From assembly GCA_017645275.1 (NCBI GenBank), contig JAGCPH010000015.1, positions 1 through 64,000 on the forward strand: 64,000 nt of DNA, given 5' to 3'. Under the pieces are notes generated by a model. The model was not told the origin of the DNA, made no database searches, and worked only from the letters and a program-made list of their open reading frames with translations. A program made the position numbers and the translations under genes. Positions 40,638 through 49,785 of this stretch are shown here, one piece after another (within the stretch, counting starts at the first letter, position 1; each line of letters starts with the position of its first letter). Source of the stretch: Bacteroidales bacterium (GTDB taxonomy: Bacteria; Bacteroidota; Bacteroidia; Bacteroidales; F082).

Positions 40638-41450
40638 ATGGAATTGAATTTGAAGCGACCGATAGCGTTTTTCGATTTGGAGACGACGGGATTAAACATC
40701 ATGCATGACCGCATAGTGGAAGTTAGTGTATTGAGAATCAATGTGAATGGCACAGAGGAGCAGCGCACGTGGCGCATCAACCCAGGCATCCCTATTCCGC
40801 CTGAGACAACCGCTATCCACGGCATCAGCGACGCCGACGTGGCACATGAGAAGACGTTCAAACAGGCCGCGCCGGAGATTTCGAAGTTTTTCGGCAACTG
40901 CGACCTGGCAGGATATAACATTTTGAAGTTCGACCTCCCGATGCTCGTCGAGGAGTTCATCCGCGCTGGCGTCAACTTCGACCCTAAAGACCGCCAGCTC
41001 ATCGACGTGATGAACATCTTCATGAAGATGGAGCCGCGAACTCTTAAAGGAGCTTACCGATTCTTCCTGCACAAGGAGCTCGACAACGCACATTCAGCTA
41101 ACGCCGACACCTTCGCCACCTACGAGGTACTGATGGCAATGCTCGACCGTTATAAAGACACAGAATACACTGATTTTAAGGGAGTTACGACAAAGCCCAT
41201 CGTCAACGACATGACCGAGTTGGCACAGTTCTCATCGCATCATCAGAATGCCGACCTGATGGGACAAATCGTGTACGACGAACAGGGAAAGGCTGTGTTC
41301 AAATTCGGGAAACACAAAGACGAACGCGTGGAAGACGTCTTCAAAAAAGAGCCACAATACTACGACTGGATCATGAAAAGCGACTTCCCAGAATACACCA
41401 AACGCGTAGTCACAAAACTGAGATACCCCGACAGAAACATTGTTTTTTAG
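40638..41450 (+). CDS. DnaQ-like 3'-5' exonuclease
   Basis: This 270-residue DEDDh exonuclease shows motif I FFDLETTGLN, motif II GYNILKFDLPML and motif III HSANADTFAT (with the catalytic His). After the nuclease domain (~1-175) the C-terminal part contains FKFGKHKDERVEDVFKKEPQYYDWIMKSDFP, a DUF3820-like segment often found beside such exonucleases. It is a candidate proofreading or repair exonuclease, separate from the polymerases at 31-35 kb. The start ATG is immediately before MELNLKRPIAFFDLE. Half of a TCATTTCGA element follows the stop. Confidence 0.88.
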   Translation: MELNLKRPIAFFDLETTGLNIMHDRIVEVSVLRINVNGTEEQRTWRINPGIPIPPETTAIHGISDADVAHEKTFKQAAPEISKFFGNCDLAGYNILKFDLPMLVEEFIRAGVNFDPKDRQLIDVMNIFMKMEPRTLKGAYRFFLHKELDNAHSANADTFATYEVLMAMLDRYKDTEYTDFKGVTTKPIVNDMTELAQFSSHHQNADLMGQIVYDEQGKAVFKFGKHKDERVEDVFKKEPQYYDWIMKSDFPEYTKRVVTKLRYPDRNIVF

Positions 41451-41455
41451 CCCCC

Positions 41456-41496
41456 TGTCATTTCGAGCGAAACGAAGTGGAGTCGAGAAATCTCAT
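41456..41496. repeat. half copy of the TCATTTCGA element
   Basis: TGTCATTTCGAGCGAAACGAAG followed by GAGAAATCTCA matches one arm of the palindromic elements at 17756, 60029 and 61426; the other arm is missing. It begins 6 bp after the exonuclease stop codon. Confidence 0.7.
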
Positions 41497-41544
41497 ACAA
41501 TCGTAAAATATTTTTAAAAAATTCCGTTATATTCAAAAAATAAT

Positions 41545-41552
41545 TATCTTTG
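41545..41552 (+). promoter_or_regulatory. promoter element TATCTTTG
   Basis: This is an exact TAnnTTTG match 32 bp before the PUR-family gene start at 41585. Confidence 0.6.
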
Positions 41553-41584
41553 CAAAAAATCTTTAACATCAAAATAGACAGAAT

Positions 41585-41950
41585 ATGGAAGAAAATGAAA
41601 AGATGAACAATCGTGAGGAATTGTTTTCGAGACCGGTACGTGCAGGAAAACGCACATATTTTTTCGATGTGAAAGCAACAAGAGGTGACGAGAAATACAT
41701 CACCATCACCGAGAGCAAGCGCCGTTTCAGCAATGAGCAGAACCGTTTCTTCTATGAGAAACACAAGATTTTCCTTTACAAGGAAGACTTTGAGAAATTC
41801 GCCAACGCGCTGAAGGAAACCCTCAATTTTATTGAGACTGGCGAATATCCGGAAGGCTATTTCGATGAACCGAAGGTTTACGAAGGCCACGACGATGTCG
41901 AGATGAAAGACGACGTTGACGACTGGTTCAACGAGATGGATAAGAAATAA
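41585..41950 (+). CDS. PUR-family DNA/RNA-binding protein (DUF3276)
   Basis: This 121-residue protein carries one PUR repeat (~13-85): ELFSRPVRAGKRTYFFDVKATRGDEKY, ITITESKRR, FEKHKIFLYKEDF-like KHKIFLYKEDFEKFANAL. It has an acidic tail (DDVEMKDDVDDWFNEMD). It belongs to the bacterial Pur-alpha-like group exemplified by Borrelia BpuR, which binds single-stranded nucleic acid as a dimer. It is monocistronic, with its own promoter and a strong hairpin terminator. Confidence 0.88.
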   Translation: MEENEKMNNREELFSRPVRAGKRTYFFDVKATRGDEKYITITESKRRFSNEQNRFFYEKHKIFLYKEDFEKFANALKETLNFIETGEYPEGYFDEPKVYEGHDDVEMKDDVDDWFNEMDKK

Positions 41951-41964
41951 AATTATTCGTTATC

Positions 41965-42007
41965 AAAAAGATGTAGAGACGCACGGCGTGCGTCTCTACA
42001 TCTTTTT
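41965..42007. terminator. GTAGAGACGC hairpin terminator
   Basis: AAAAAGATGTAGAGACGCAC pairs with its complement after a 3-nt ggc loop and ends in a T-tract. The stem is perfect over 20 bp. It belongs to the TGTAGAGAC family also seen at 453, 1304 and 2207. Confidence 0.88.
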
Positions 42008-42049
42008 ATTTTTATTTAAAAATAATATATGTATTCCAAAATATTTCCG

Positions 42050-42057
42050 TATCTTTG
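42050..42057 (+). promoter_or_regulatory. promoter of the parA operon (TATCTTTG)
   Basis: This is an exact TAnnTTTG match 30 bp before the parA start, the only clear promoter before the eight-gene run to 50912. Confidence 0.65.
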
Positions 42058-42087
42058 TACGTTTAAATCATTACATAAATTTTTGCA

Positions 42088-42852
42088 ATGGGAAAGATCA
42101 TCGCGATAGCAAATCAGAAGGGCGGAGTCGGTAAAACGACCACCTCTATCAACATAGCGGCAAGCCTTGCGGTATTGGAACACAAGACATTACTCATCGA
42201 CGCCGACCCGCAGGCCAACGCCACCTCGGGTGTAGGCTTCGACCCAAAGAGCATCGACGCAAGCATATATGAATGCATCATCGACAACATCGATCCGCGT
42301 ACAATCATCAAAGAAACGGAGACACCCAACCTCTTCCTGCTTCCGGCACATATCGACCTCGTTGGCGCAGAGATTGAGATTATCAACATCCCGCAACGCG
42401 AACAGATGATGCGCAAATGCCTTGAACCGATAAAAGACGAATACGACTATATCATCATCGACTGCTCGCCGTCACTGGGCCTCATCACCGTAAACTCGCT
42501 CACCGCCGCCGACTCGGTGATAATACCCGTGCAATGCCAGTACTTCGCACTCGAAGGCCTCGGCAAACTGCTGAATACCATCAAGATAGTGCAGTCACGC
42601 TTCAACCAGGAACTCGACATCGAAGGCATACTCCTCACCATGTTCGACAGCCGCACACGTATCTCGAAACAAGTCGTCGACGAGGTGAAGACACACTTCC
42701 AAATGATGGTGTTCGACACAATCATCAACACCAACACACGCATCAGCGAGGCACAGAGCTATGGCCGCCCTATCATCATGCACGACGCGGCAAGCACCGG
42801 AGCTATCAACTACATGAACCTCGCACGCGAGATTATCGAACGTAACAGCTAA
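42088..42852 (+). CDS. parA: chromosome partitioning ATPase ParA/Soj
   Basis: This 254-residue deviant-Walker ATPase has KGGVGKTTTSIN (P-loop), DADPQANATSG and YIIIDCSPSLG. It binds nucleoid DNA in its ATP form and is stimulated by ParB to move the origin region. It lacks an N-terminal HTH, the chromosomal Soj type. It is followed after 5 bp by parB, which supports a chromosomal parAB locus; such loci often lie near oriC, but no parS or dnaA is visible here. Confidence 0.95.
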   Translation: MGKIIAIANQKGGVGKTTTSINIAASLAVLEHKTLLIDADPQANATSGVGFDPKSIDASIYECIIDNIDPRTIIKETETPNLFLLPAHIDLVGAEIEIINIPQREQMMRKCLEPIKDEYDYIIIDCSPSLGLITVNSLTAADSVIIPVQCQYFALEGLGKLLNTIKIVQSRFNQELDIEGILLTMFDSRTRISKQVVDEVKTHFQMMVFDTIINTNTRISEAQSYGRPIIMHDAASTGAINYMNLAREIIERNS

Positions 42853-42857
42853 GAAAA

Positions 42858-43739
42858 ATGACAACACCGAATAAGAAAAAAGGGCTCGGTCGCGGCCTCG
42901 ACGCCATACTTCAAAGCCCGGAAACTGACATCACATCGATTGACATCTCCGGCAACTACGTGGCTGGCGCCATAGCCCAAATCGAGATTGACAAGATAGA
43001 GACAAACCCGTTCCAGCCACGTACCGACTTTGACGAAAACGCTTTAAACGAACTCGCCGAATCAATTAAGAATCAAGGCGTTATACAGCCCGTGACAGTA
43101 CGTAAGATGGGCTATGACAAATACCAGCTCATATCTGGCGAGCGCCGTCTGCGCGCATCGAAAATGGCGGGACTGAAGACTATCCCAGTGTTCATCCGCG
43201 TGGCCAACGACGAGCAAATGCTGGAGATGGCTCTCATCGAGAACATCCACCGCGAGAACCTCAATGCCATCGAAGTGGCCATATCGTACCAGCGCCTCCT
43301 CGAAGAATGCCAGCTCACACAGGATCAGCTCTCCGAGAAAGTCGGCAAAGACCGCTCAACAGTATCTAACTTCCTGAGACTGTTGAAGTTACCAGCCGAG
43401 ATACAGATTGCCATCCGAGACGGATATATCACCATGGGTCACGCCAGAGCTCTGGTCAACATCAGCGACAAGACCCAGCAACTCGTCATCCTGAAGCGTA
43501 TCATCGACGAAGACCTCAGTGTGCGCCAAGTGGAAACGCTGACACGTGAGAAACAGCCCAAGAAACAAGCTAACGTTGTCCCTGAGACCTACAAAGTGCA
43601 AGCCAACGCGCTTTCTAAAGCATTGAAAATGAACGTAAAAGTAAGCCGCGACAGCAAAGGCAAAGGCTCGCTGACAATAAAATTCAAAAACGACGAGGAG
43701 TTTGAGCGCCTGCTCGACTTCATCAACAAAGGCAATTGA
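42858..43739 (+). CDS. parB: chromosome partitioning protein ParB
   Basis: This 293-residue CTPase/DNA-binding clamp has an N-terminal ParA-interacting segment (KKKGLGRGLDAIL), the ParB/Srx core (~40-135: NPFQPRTDFDENALNELAESIKNQGVIQP, GERRLRASKMAGL, ENIHRENLNAIE) and the HTH (LSEKVGKDRSTVSNFLRLLKLP). The C-terminal dimerisation region is rich in Lys. It would load at parS sites, none of which I found in this window. The stop codon is 2 bp before the next ATG. Confidence 0.95.
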   Translation: MTTPNKKKGLGRGLDAILQSPETDITSIDISGNYVAGAIAQIEIDKIETNPFQPRTDFDENALNELAESIKNQGVIQPVTVRKMGYDKYQLISGERRLRASKMAGLKTIPVFIRVANDEQMLEMALIENIHRENLNAIEVAISYQRLLEECQLTQDQLSEKVGKDRSTVSNFLRLLKLPAEIQIAIRDGYITMGHARALVNISDKTQQLVILKRIIDEDLSVRQVETLTREKQPKKQANVVPETYKVQANALSKALKMNVKVSRDSKGKGSLTIKFKNDEEFERLLDFINKGN

Positions 43740-43741
43740 TT

Positions 43742-44380
43742 ATGAGACGACTCTGGCTGTTGTTTGTGTTATCGGTATTCATGCTGCCGTCGCTTCAGGC
43801 GCAGGACACGTTGCAGATGCAGATTCCGCCGCATGAGTATGATTCCCTTATACTCACACCCGACCTGCCAGAGCCTGTATTTGTTGAACAAAGCAGCCAG
43901 ACCGCGATTCGGACAAAAAAACACAGCCCGAAGACCGCCACATGGCTCGCCCTCATCCCCGGCGCAGGTCAGGCATACAACCACAAATACTGGAAAATGC
44001 CGATAGTGTACGCTGGCTTCGGCGTAACATGCTATTTCGCTATAACAAACAACAACGAGTACCAACTTTACCGCGCCGCCTATGACTATAAGACAGGCAT
44101 AAATCTCAACGTTAGCGACAAAGCGAAAGAAGAAGCTGCGAAATACACAGAAGACAACCTCATCACCTTACGAGATTACTACCGTCGTAACATGGAGCTC
44201 AGCTGGATCATCACAGCACTCTGGTATGTGCTGCAGATTATCGATGCCAACGTCGACGCACATTTCTTCTACTATGAAATAGACGACAACCTAACGTTAC
44301 AGGTTGAACCTCAATGCGTTATAAAAAACAACTTATCGTACGAAAACAATATAGGTGTGAAATTAAAACTGAATTTTTAA
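43742..44380 (+). CDS. DUF5683 membrane protein
   Basis: The protein has about 212 residues: a signal peptide (ends LQAQ), a variable linker, then the DUF5683 core KTATWLALIPGAGQAYNHKYWKMPIVYAG with two hydrophobic helices, and a later hydrophobic WIITALWYVLQIIDANVDAHFF. A TTG at 43736 opens the longest frame; ATG at 43742 (MRRLWLLFVL) is preferred. Homologues commonly sit downstream of parB in Bacteroidota, as here, but the function is unknown. It is in the par-dapB-lepB operon. Confidence 0.8.
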   Translation: MRRLWLLFVLSVFMLPSLQAQDTLQMQIPPHEYDSLILTPDLPEPVFVEQSSQTAIRTKKHSPKTATWLALIPGAGQAYNHKYWKMPIVYAGFGVTCYFAITNNNEYQLYRAAYDYKTGINLNVSDKAKEEAAKYTEDNLITLRDYYRRNMELSWIITALWYVLQIIDANVDAHFFYYEIDDNLTLQVEPQCVIKNNLSYENNIGVKLKLNF

Positions 44381-44381
44381 C

Positions 44382-45107
44382 ATGAAAATCGTCATATTAG
44401 GATACGGCAAAATGGGTCACGAGGTAGAACAGATAGCTCTGCAACGCGGTCATGAAGTGGCGTATCGTATTGATACTGAAGAAGATTGGGATCTAAACCG
44501 TCACGGCATCGCCCAATGCGACGTGGTGATAGAGTTCAGCACACCTTCGACAGCATTATCCAACATCAAGAAGTGCTTCGACCTCGGAATGCCAGTGGTT
44601 GTTGGCACTACAGGCTGGTACCAGCACCTCGACGAGATAAAAAAACGCTGCGAAAATGAGGGACAGACGATTTTTTATGCTCCGAATTTCAGCATTGGCA
44701 TGAATTTTGTTATGAAACTGAATAAAGAAATGGCAAAATTCGCAGAACGCTATGATTATCAACTCGATATAACCGAGACGCATCACATCCACAAGCTCGA
44801 CAAGCCTAGCGGGACAGCCGTACGACTTGCCGAAGACATAATTGCCAACAACGGCAACTACAACTATTGGATGCTCAATGAAGACGAAGAATCACATTCG
44901 GATAACGACGATAAGATGTTGAGAGTCAACGCCATAAGAGAAGGCGAGGTTTTCGGAATACACGAAGTCAACGCCTTGTCGGAATGCGACGAGATAACAT
45001 TGCGCCACGAGGCATTCAGCCGCAAAGGTTTCGCCACCGGCGCCGTCATAGCCGCGGAGTTTATAAAAGATAAAAACGGAATGTTTACAATGGAGGATAT
45101 ACTATGA
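44382..45107 (+). CDS. dapB: 4-hydroxy-tetrahydrodipicolinate reductase
   Basis: This 241-residue NAD(P)H-dependent reductase belongs to the lysine/diaminopimelate pathway. It shows the N-terminal GYGKMGHEVEQIA Rossmann loop, VVGTTGWY, APNFSIGMNFVMKLN and the substrate-binding motif ETHHIHKLDKPSGTA. It supplies meso-diaminopimelate for peptidoglycan. It begins 1 bp after the DUF5683 stop and overlaps lepB by 4 bp. Confidence 0.95.
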   Translation: MKIVILGYGKMGHEVEQIALQRGHEVAYRIDTEEDWDLNRHGIAQCDVVIEFSTPSTALSNIKKCFDLGMPVVVGTTGWYQHLDEIKKRCENEGQTIFYAPNFSIGMNFVMKLNKEMAKFAERYDYQLDITETHHIHKLDKPSGTAVRLAEDIIANNGNYNYWMLNEDEESHSDNDDKMLRVNAIREGEVFGIHEVNALSECDEITLRHEAFSRKGFATGAVIAAEFIKDKNGMFTMEDIL

Positions 45108-46618
45108 ACATGCTAATCACAATATTTTTGCTGCCTTTTGTTTTCTCAGTATGCGCAGCATTTTGCTACAAATTTTATGAGAAAGCGGGATACAAAAAAT
45201 CCGACGCCTTCATCCCCTATTACAATCTTTACATATTATCGAAAATCATCAGGTGGAATAAATGGTGGTGCTATCTGCTGCTCATTTTCCCGTATATCAA
45301 CACCTTCATGGCGTTTTTGATGTTCATCGAGTTGGCAAAATGCTACAACCGCTTCGCATTTGGCGAGATAGTGGCCGCAGGCTTCTTCCCTTACATCTAT
45401 TTCCCGATTTTAAGCCGCAAAGACGTTGAATATCATGACCCAAAGACTACAGTCCGCCCTCCTAAAGGCTGGGTCCGCGACTGGCTCGACGCTATATTAT
45501 GGGCAGTGCTCGCCGCCTTGATAATCCGCACATTCCTGTTCGAGATGTACAATATCCCGTCATCAAGTATGGAAGGCACCCTCATGACCGGCGACTACCT
45601 CCTTGTCGATAAAATCAGCTACGGACCGCGTTTCCCCAACACGCCAATAACATTCCCGTTTGTGCACAACACCTTGCCATGGTCGAAGACAGCCAAATCA
45701 TATATCGAATGGCCTCAGCTGGGCTACTGGCGTCTTCCTGGATTCGGCAGCATCAAACGCAACGACCCGATAGTGTTCAACTTCCCTGCTGGCGATACCG
45801 TTAGCGAGGTTTACCAAAGCAATGTCACTTATTATCAATTAGTTAGAAGATACGGAAGAGAACGCGTCAACAATGACAAAGCCAATTTCGGACGCATCAT
45901 CACACGCCCTGTCGACAAACGCGAGAACTACGTGAAACGCCTCATCGCAATGCCAGGCGACACTCTCCAGATCATCGACGGAATAGTGTATATCAACGGC
46001 GAGATGGGCTACCAGCCGCCAAAGATGCAGCATAATTATCTCGTCAAAATAAACGGTAACAGCTTGAACCCCAACGTGTTAAAGAAATACGACATTTACG
46101 AAGGATACCGCACCGTAGTGCCTAATGAGTTCATCCTCAACATGAACGCAACAACAGCCGAAGAGTTTGGCAAACAGAACTTCGTCAATGAGGTGACTCG
46201 TATGATAGCTCCATCAAATACCGAGATTTCGCAAGAGATCTTCCCTAACGACACCTTGCATTTCAAATGGAACGTCGACAACTATGGTCCTATCGTCATC
46301 CCAAAGGAAGGCGTGACAGTGAAAATCACCCCTGAAAACATAGCGCTTTATGACCGTTGCATCACAGCATACGAGCATAACACATTGAATATCAAGGATA
46401 ACAAGATTTTTATAAACGGATTAGAGACCGACGAATACACCTTTGGAATGGATTATTATTGGATGATGGGCGACAACCGTCACAACTCCCAAGACTCGCG
46501 TTTCTGGGGCTATGTGCCAGTCGACCATATCGTCGGAAAGCCTTTGTTTATCTGGCTTTCAAAAGACAATACCTACGGCAGGATTCGTTGGAACCGTTTC
46601 TTAATGTTTCCTAAATGA
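45104..46618 (+). CDS. lepB: signal peptidase I, long Bacteroidota form
   Basis: This 504-residue inner-membrane protease removes Sec signal peptides. The N-terminal ~110 residues form a DUF5684-like membrane region (AFIPYYNLYILSKIIRWNKWW, FFPYIYFPIL). The S26 domain starts at WLDAILWAVLAALIIRTFLFE with nucleophile Ser in NIPSSSMEGTLM, and the general-base Lys is in NYVKRLIAMPGDTLQI. Box E is MDYYWMMGDNRHNSQDSRFWG. A ~150-residue insertion separates the boxes, typical of the phylum. It is translationally coupled to dapB (ATGA overlap). Confidence 0.95.
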   Translation: MNMLITIFLLPFVFSVCAAFCYKFYEKAGYKKSDAFIPYYNLYILSKIIRWNKWWCYLLLIFPYINTFMAFLMFIELAKCYNRFAFGEIVAAGFFPYIYFPILSRKDVEYHDPKTTVRPPKGWVRDWLDAILWAVLAALIIRTFLFEMYNIPSSSMEGTLMTGDYLLVDKISYGPRFPNTPITFPFVHNTLPWSKTAKSYIEWPQLGYWRLPGFGSIKRNDPIVFNFPAGDTVSEVYQSNVTYYQLVRRYGRERVNNDKANFGRIITRPVDKRENYVKRLIAMPGDTLQIIDGIVYINGEMGYQPPKMQHNYLVKINGNSLNPNVLKKYDIYEGYRTVVPNEFILNMNATTAEEFGKQNFVNEVTRMIAPSNTEISQEIFPNDTLHFKWNVDNYGPIVIPKEGVTVKITPENIALYDRCITAYEHNTLNIKDNKIFINGLETDEYTFGMDYYWMMGDNRHNSQDSRFWGYVPVDHIVGKPLFIWLSKDNTYGRIRWNRFLMFPK

Positions 46619-46624
46619 TAAACT

Positions 46625-49168
46625 ATGGCAGAAAATAAAAACAGATTACGAGTACAAACGGCTCCTGTGATTGAAGAAACCATCCCTGAGCCTCAAAATA
46701 AGACTAAAAACAAGTCGGATAAGCGTGTAAAGGCTGAAAAAGCCAAGAAAAAGCCGACAAACAAGGTCGCTAAACGCCGTAAGGAATCCGATGGCAGAGG
46801 GCGTATCTGTCTGGGTATCTTTTTCCTGATGGTCACCATCTTTCTGCTCATCGCTTTCGCCAGTCCTTACTTGGGATTAGCACCAAAAGGAGAATGGCTC
46901 AACACCCTAGGAGTGTTCATGAGCGAAGAGATGTTCGGCATCGGTACCGTTTATCTCATTTTCCTCATTGGAATCCTCAGCTTCAGCCTCTTCATAAAGA
47001 AACCGATCCTTAAAATGTGGACGATTTGGAAGTATTGCCTCATCTTCCTCATCTGGATACCTTTGTTAATTGCCACCATCAACGTCTTACCGGACATATA
47101 TTGCGGTCGCGTGGGCCATAAATGCTTCGAGTTCCTGCATCAGTATATTGGCCTCGCCGGAATCATTTTGATATTGGTTTTCAGCGCGTTAATATATATT
47201 ATATTCAATTTTAACATCAAATTCGATTTCTTGAAGAGGAAAGAAAGAGAACCTGAAGAAGATGATGACGACAATGATATCACGCCTGAAGAGGATCCTT
47301 CTCCTAGCCTGAACCCCCAGTATTATACTGGCATTGAGGAAAATCCGACAGAAATCGACCTCTCTGACGACAAACCTGAGGATAACGATGACGAAGACGA
47401 CATTTTTGACGAAGATGAGGATGAAAATGGCAATGTCGAAATCACCGTTATAAATAAGAACGAAAAAATTGAAAAAGACGAGTCTGAAGATGACGGCTTT
47501 GAAGATGTAGTCATCGAGAAACCGGCTGAAAAGCCCACAAAGACTGACGATGTGGAAATGGTTGTTGAGCAACAGGTTGAAGAGAAACAGGCTAAGGAAA
47601 TCGGTGAGCATTTCGGCATCGACACCGTCTACGACCCGAAACTTGAGCTCTCCGACTTCAAACTCCCACCTCTTGACTTGTTAAAAGACTACGGCGACGG
47701 CACCAACGTCATCGACCGCGACGAGCTGGAGGCAAACAAGAAACGTATCGTCGACACTTTAGCGAACTATTCAATTGAGATTGATAAGATTAAGGCTACA
47801 ATCGGTCCTACTGTGACACTTTATGAAATCGTTCCTGCCGCCGGCGTGCGTATCTCGAAGATCAAGAACCTGCAGGACGACATCGCGTTAAGCCTTGCCG
47901 CTCTTGGTATCCGTATCATCGCCCCTATCCCGGGCAAGGGCACTGTCGGTATCGAGGTGCCAAACAAGAAGCCGCAGACCGTTTCGATGCGTTCAATCAT
48001 AGGCTCAGAGAAGTTCCAAAACAGCGGCTATGCACTGCCTTTCGGTATCGGAAAGACCATCTCCAACGAAAGCTATGTCGCCGACCTCGCCAAGATGCCG
48101 CACATCTTGATGGCAGGTGCCACAGGACAAGGTAAGTCGGTGGGACTCAATGCGATAATAGCTTCATTGCTTTACAGCAAACACCCTGCCGAGCTCAAAT
48201 TCATACTCGTCGACCCGAAAAAGGTGGAATTAAGTCTTTACAGAAAGATTGAGCGTCATTACCTCGCCAAGCTTCCAGATTCAGAAGACGCCATCATCAC
48301 CGATGTACGTAAAGTGGTTCGCACACTCAACTCCTTGTGCATCGAGATGGACAACCGTTACGAGCTCATGAAAGACGCTGGCGTGCGTAACATCAAGGAA
48401 TACAACGAGAAATTCACGAGCCGCAAGCTCAACCCGAACGACGGCCACCGTTTCATGCCATATATCGTGCTCGTCGTCGATGAGTTCGCCGACCTCATTA
48501 TGACGGCAGGTCGCGAGGTGGAAGGACCTATCGCACGTCTCGCCCAGCTGGCACGTGCCATCGGCATTCACCTCATCATCGCTACACAACGTCCTTCGGT
48601 GAAGATCATCACCGGTACTATCAAGGCTAACTTCCCAGCACGTATCGCATTCCGCGTTATCTCACGTGTCGACTCAGCCACTATCTTGGACAGCAACGGC
48701 GCCGAGCAGCTAGTCGGACGTGGCGATATGCTTATGTCAACAGGCCAAGACCTCGTGCGTCTGCAGTGCCCTTTCATCGACACTCCTGAAGTCGAGGCAA
48801 TATGCGAATACATTGGCACTCAGCGTGGTTACGAAGACGCCTACCTCCTCCCCGACTGCCCCGACGAGCAGGAAGATGGAGGCTCAAAAGATACCATGGA
48901 CCCGAACGAACGCGACCCATTGTTCGAGGAAGCAGCACGTATTGTGGTGCAGACACAGCAGGGCTCCACTTCAATGTTGCAGCGCAAACTCAAGCTCGGA
49001 TACAACCGCGCAGGCCGCATAATAGACCAGCTTGAGAAAGCAGGCATCGTCGGACCGTTCGCAGGCAGCAAACAACGTGAGGTGAAAGTGGCTACCGAGT
49101 TCGCACTCGACCAATTCCTCAAAGACTTGGATTTAGATGAAAATATTAAAAATAACGAATTGATATGA
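46625..49168 (+). CDS. ftsK: DNA translocase FtsK/SpoIIIE
   Basis: This 847-residue septal DNA pump has four hydrophobic segments at ~58-190 and an acidic linker (~205-320, Glu/Asp-rich). The motor domain (~350-760) has Walker A AGATGQGKSVGLNA and Walker B YIVLVVDEFADLI, and a C-terminal gamma winged-helix domain (~780-830: STSMLQRKLKLGYNRAGRIIDQLEKAGIVGPF) would read KOPS-like sites. It clears chromosomes and activates XerCD at division. Its place with parAB fits a chromosome-segregation cluster. The stop overlaps lolA by 4 bp. Confidence 0.95.
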   Translation: MAENKNRLRVQTAPVIEETIPEPQNKTKNKSDKRVKAEKAKKKPTNKVAKRRKESDGRGRICLGIFFLMVTIFLLIAFASPYLGLAPKGEWLNTLGVFMSEEMFGIGTVYLIFLIGILSFSLFIKKPILKMWTIWKYCLIFLIWIPLLIATINVLPDIYCGRVGHKCFEFLHQYIGLAGIILILVFSALIYIIFNFNIKFDFLKRKEREPEEDDDDNDITPEEDPSPSLNPQYYTGIEENPTEIDLSDDKPEDNDDEDDIFDEDEDENGNVEITVINKNEKIEKDESEDDGFEDVVIEKPAEKPTKTDDVEMVVEQQVEEKQAKEIGEHFGIDTVYDPKLELSDFKLPPLDLLKDYGDGTNVIDRDELEANKKRIVDTLANYSIEIDKIKATIGPTVTLYEIVPAAGVRISKIKNLQDDIALSLAALGIRIIAPIPGKGTVGIEVPNKKPQTVSMRSIIGSEKFQNSGYALPFGIGKTISNESYVADLAKMPHILMAGATGQGKSVGLNAIIASLLYSKHPAELKFILVDPKKVELSLYRKIERHYLAKLPDSEDAIITDVRKVVRTLNSLCIEMDNRYELMKDAGVRNIKEYNEKFTSRKLNPNDGHRFMPYIVLVVDEFADLIMTAGREVEGPIARLAQLARAIGIHLIIATQRPSVKIITGTIKANFPARIAFRVISRVDSATILDSNGAEQLVGRGDMLMSTGQDLVRLQCPFIDTPEVEAICEYIGTQRGYEDAYLLPDCPDEQEDGGSKDTMDPNERDPLFEEAARIVVQTQQGSTSMLQRKLKLGYNRAGRIIDQLEKAGIVGPFAGSKQREVKVATEFALDQFLKDLDLDENIKNNELI

Positions 49169-49785
49169 AAAAGCATTTATTATTGATAATCATAGCGTTG
49201 ATGGCATTCGCAGCCAAAGCGCAAAACGCCGAAGCATTATTTAAATCAGCAGTCGACAAGCTGAAAGCGTACGATAATATCGAGATTGCCTTCGACTATA
49301 ACATGATTAATACCGAAGCTGGTATCTTCGAGACAATGGACGGCGCAGGCATCCTCCAAGGCGACGCATTCAAGCTGTTCATCATGGGTCAGGTGATAAT
49401 ATGCGATGGCCATACAACTTGGACGTATAACTCTGACGCTGAAGAGGTTATGATAACCGAAGTCGACAAATCAGACGGCAGCGGCTCCCCTATTTCAATC
49501 ATCGAATCGTATTACGACAACATCAGTGCAAAGTTTGTCGACGAAGCTGGAACTATCAAAAAGATTGAGGTAAAATCGCTGATGAACAACGACAATTTCA
49601 AGAAAATAATCATCACACTCGACAGCAACAACTTGGAAATCAAGGACATACATCTTTTTGACAACGACGAGACCGAGTTTGTATATGTGATTAAGAAATT
49701 TGTCACCAACCAGAAGTTGCCAGCCGATTTCTTCACTTTCAAGGAATCCGACTTCCCTGATGCCGAAATCATAGATATGCGATAG
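49165..49785 (+). CDS. lolA: outer-membrane lipoprotein carrier LolA
   Basis: This 206-residue periplasmic protein has a signal peptide (MKKHLLLIIIALMAFAAKAQ). The body follows the LolA pattern: ALFKSAVDKLKAYDNIEIAFDY, then a strand-rich half-barrel, GDAFKLFIMGQVIICDGHTTWTYN, and a C-terminal DFFTFKESDFPDAEIIDMR. It ferries lipoproteins to the outer membrane. It is downstream of ftsK, as in many Bacteroidota and also E. coli. Its stop codon shares one base with the next gene's GTG start. Confidence 0.88.
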   Translation: MKKHLLLIIIALMAFAAKAQNAEALFKSAVDKLKAYDNIEIAFDYNMINTEAGIFETMDGAGILQGDAFKLFIMGQVIICDGHTTWTYNSDAEEVMITEVDKSDGSGSPISIIESYYDNISAKFVDEAGTIKKIEVKSLMNNDNFKKIIITLDSNNLEIKDIHLFDNDETEFVYVIKKFVTNQKLPADFFTFKESDFPDAEIIDMR

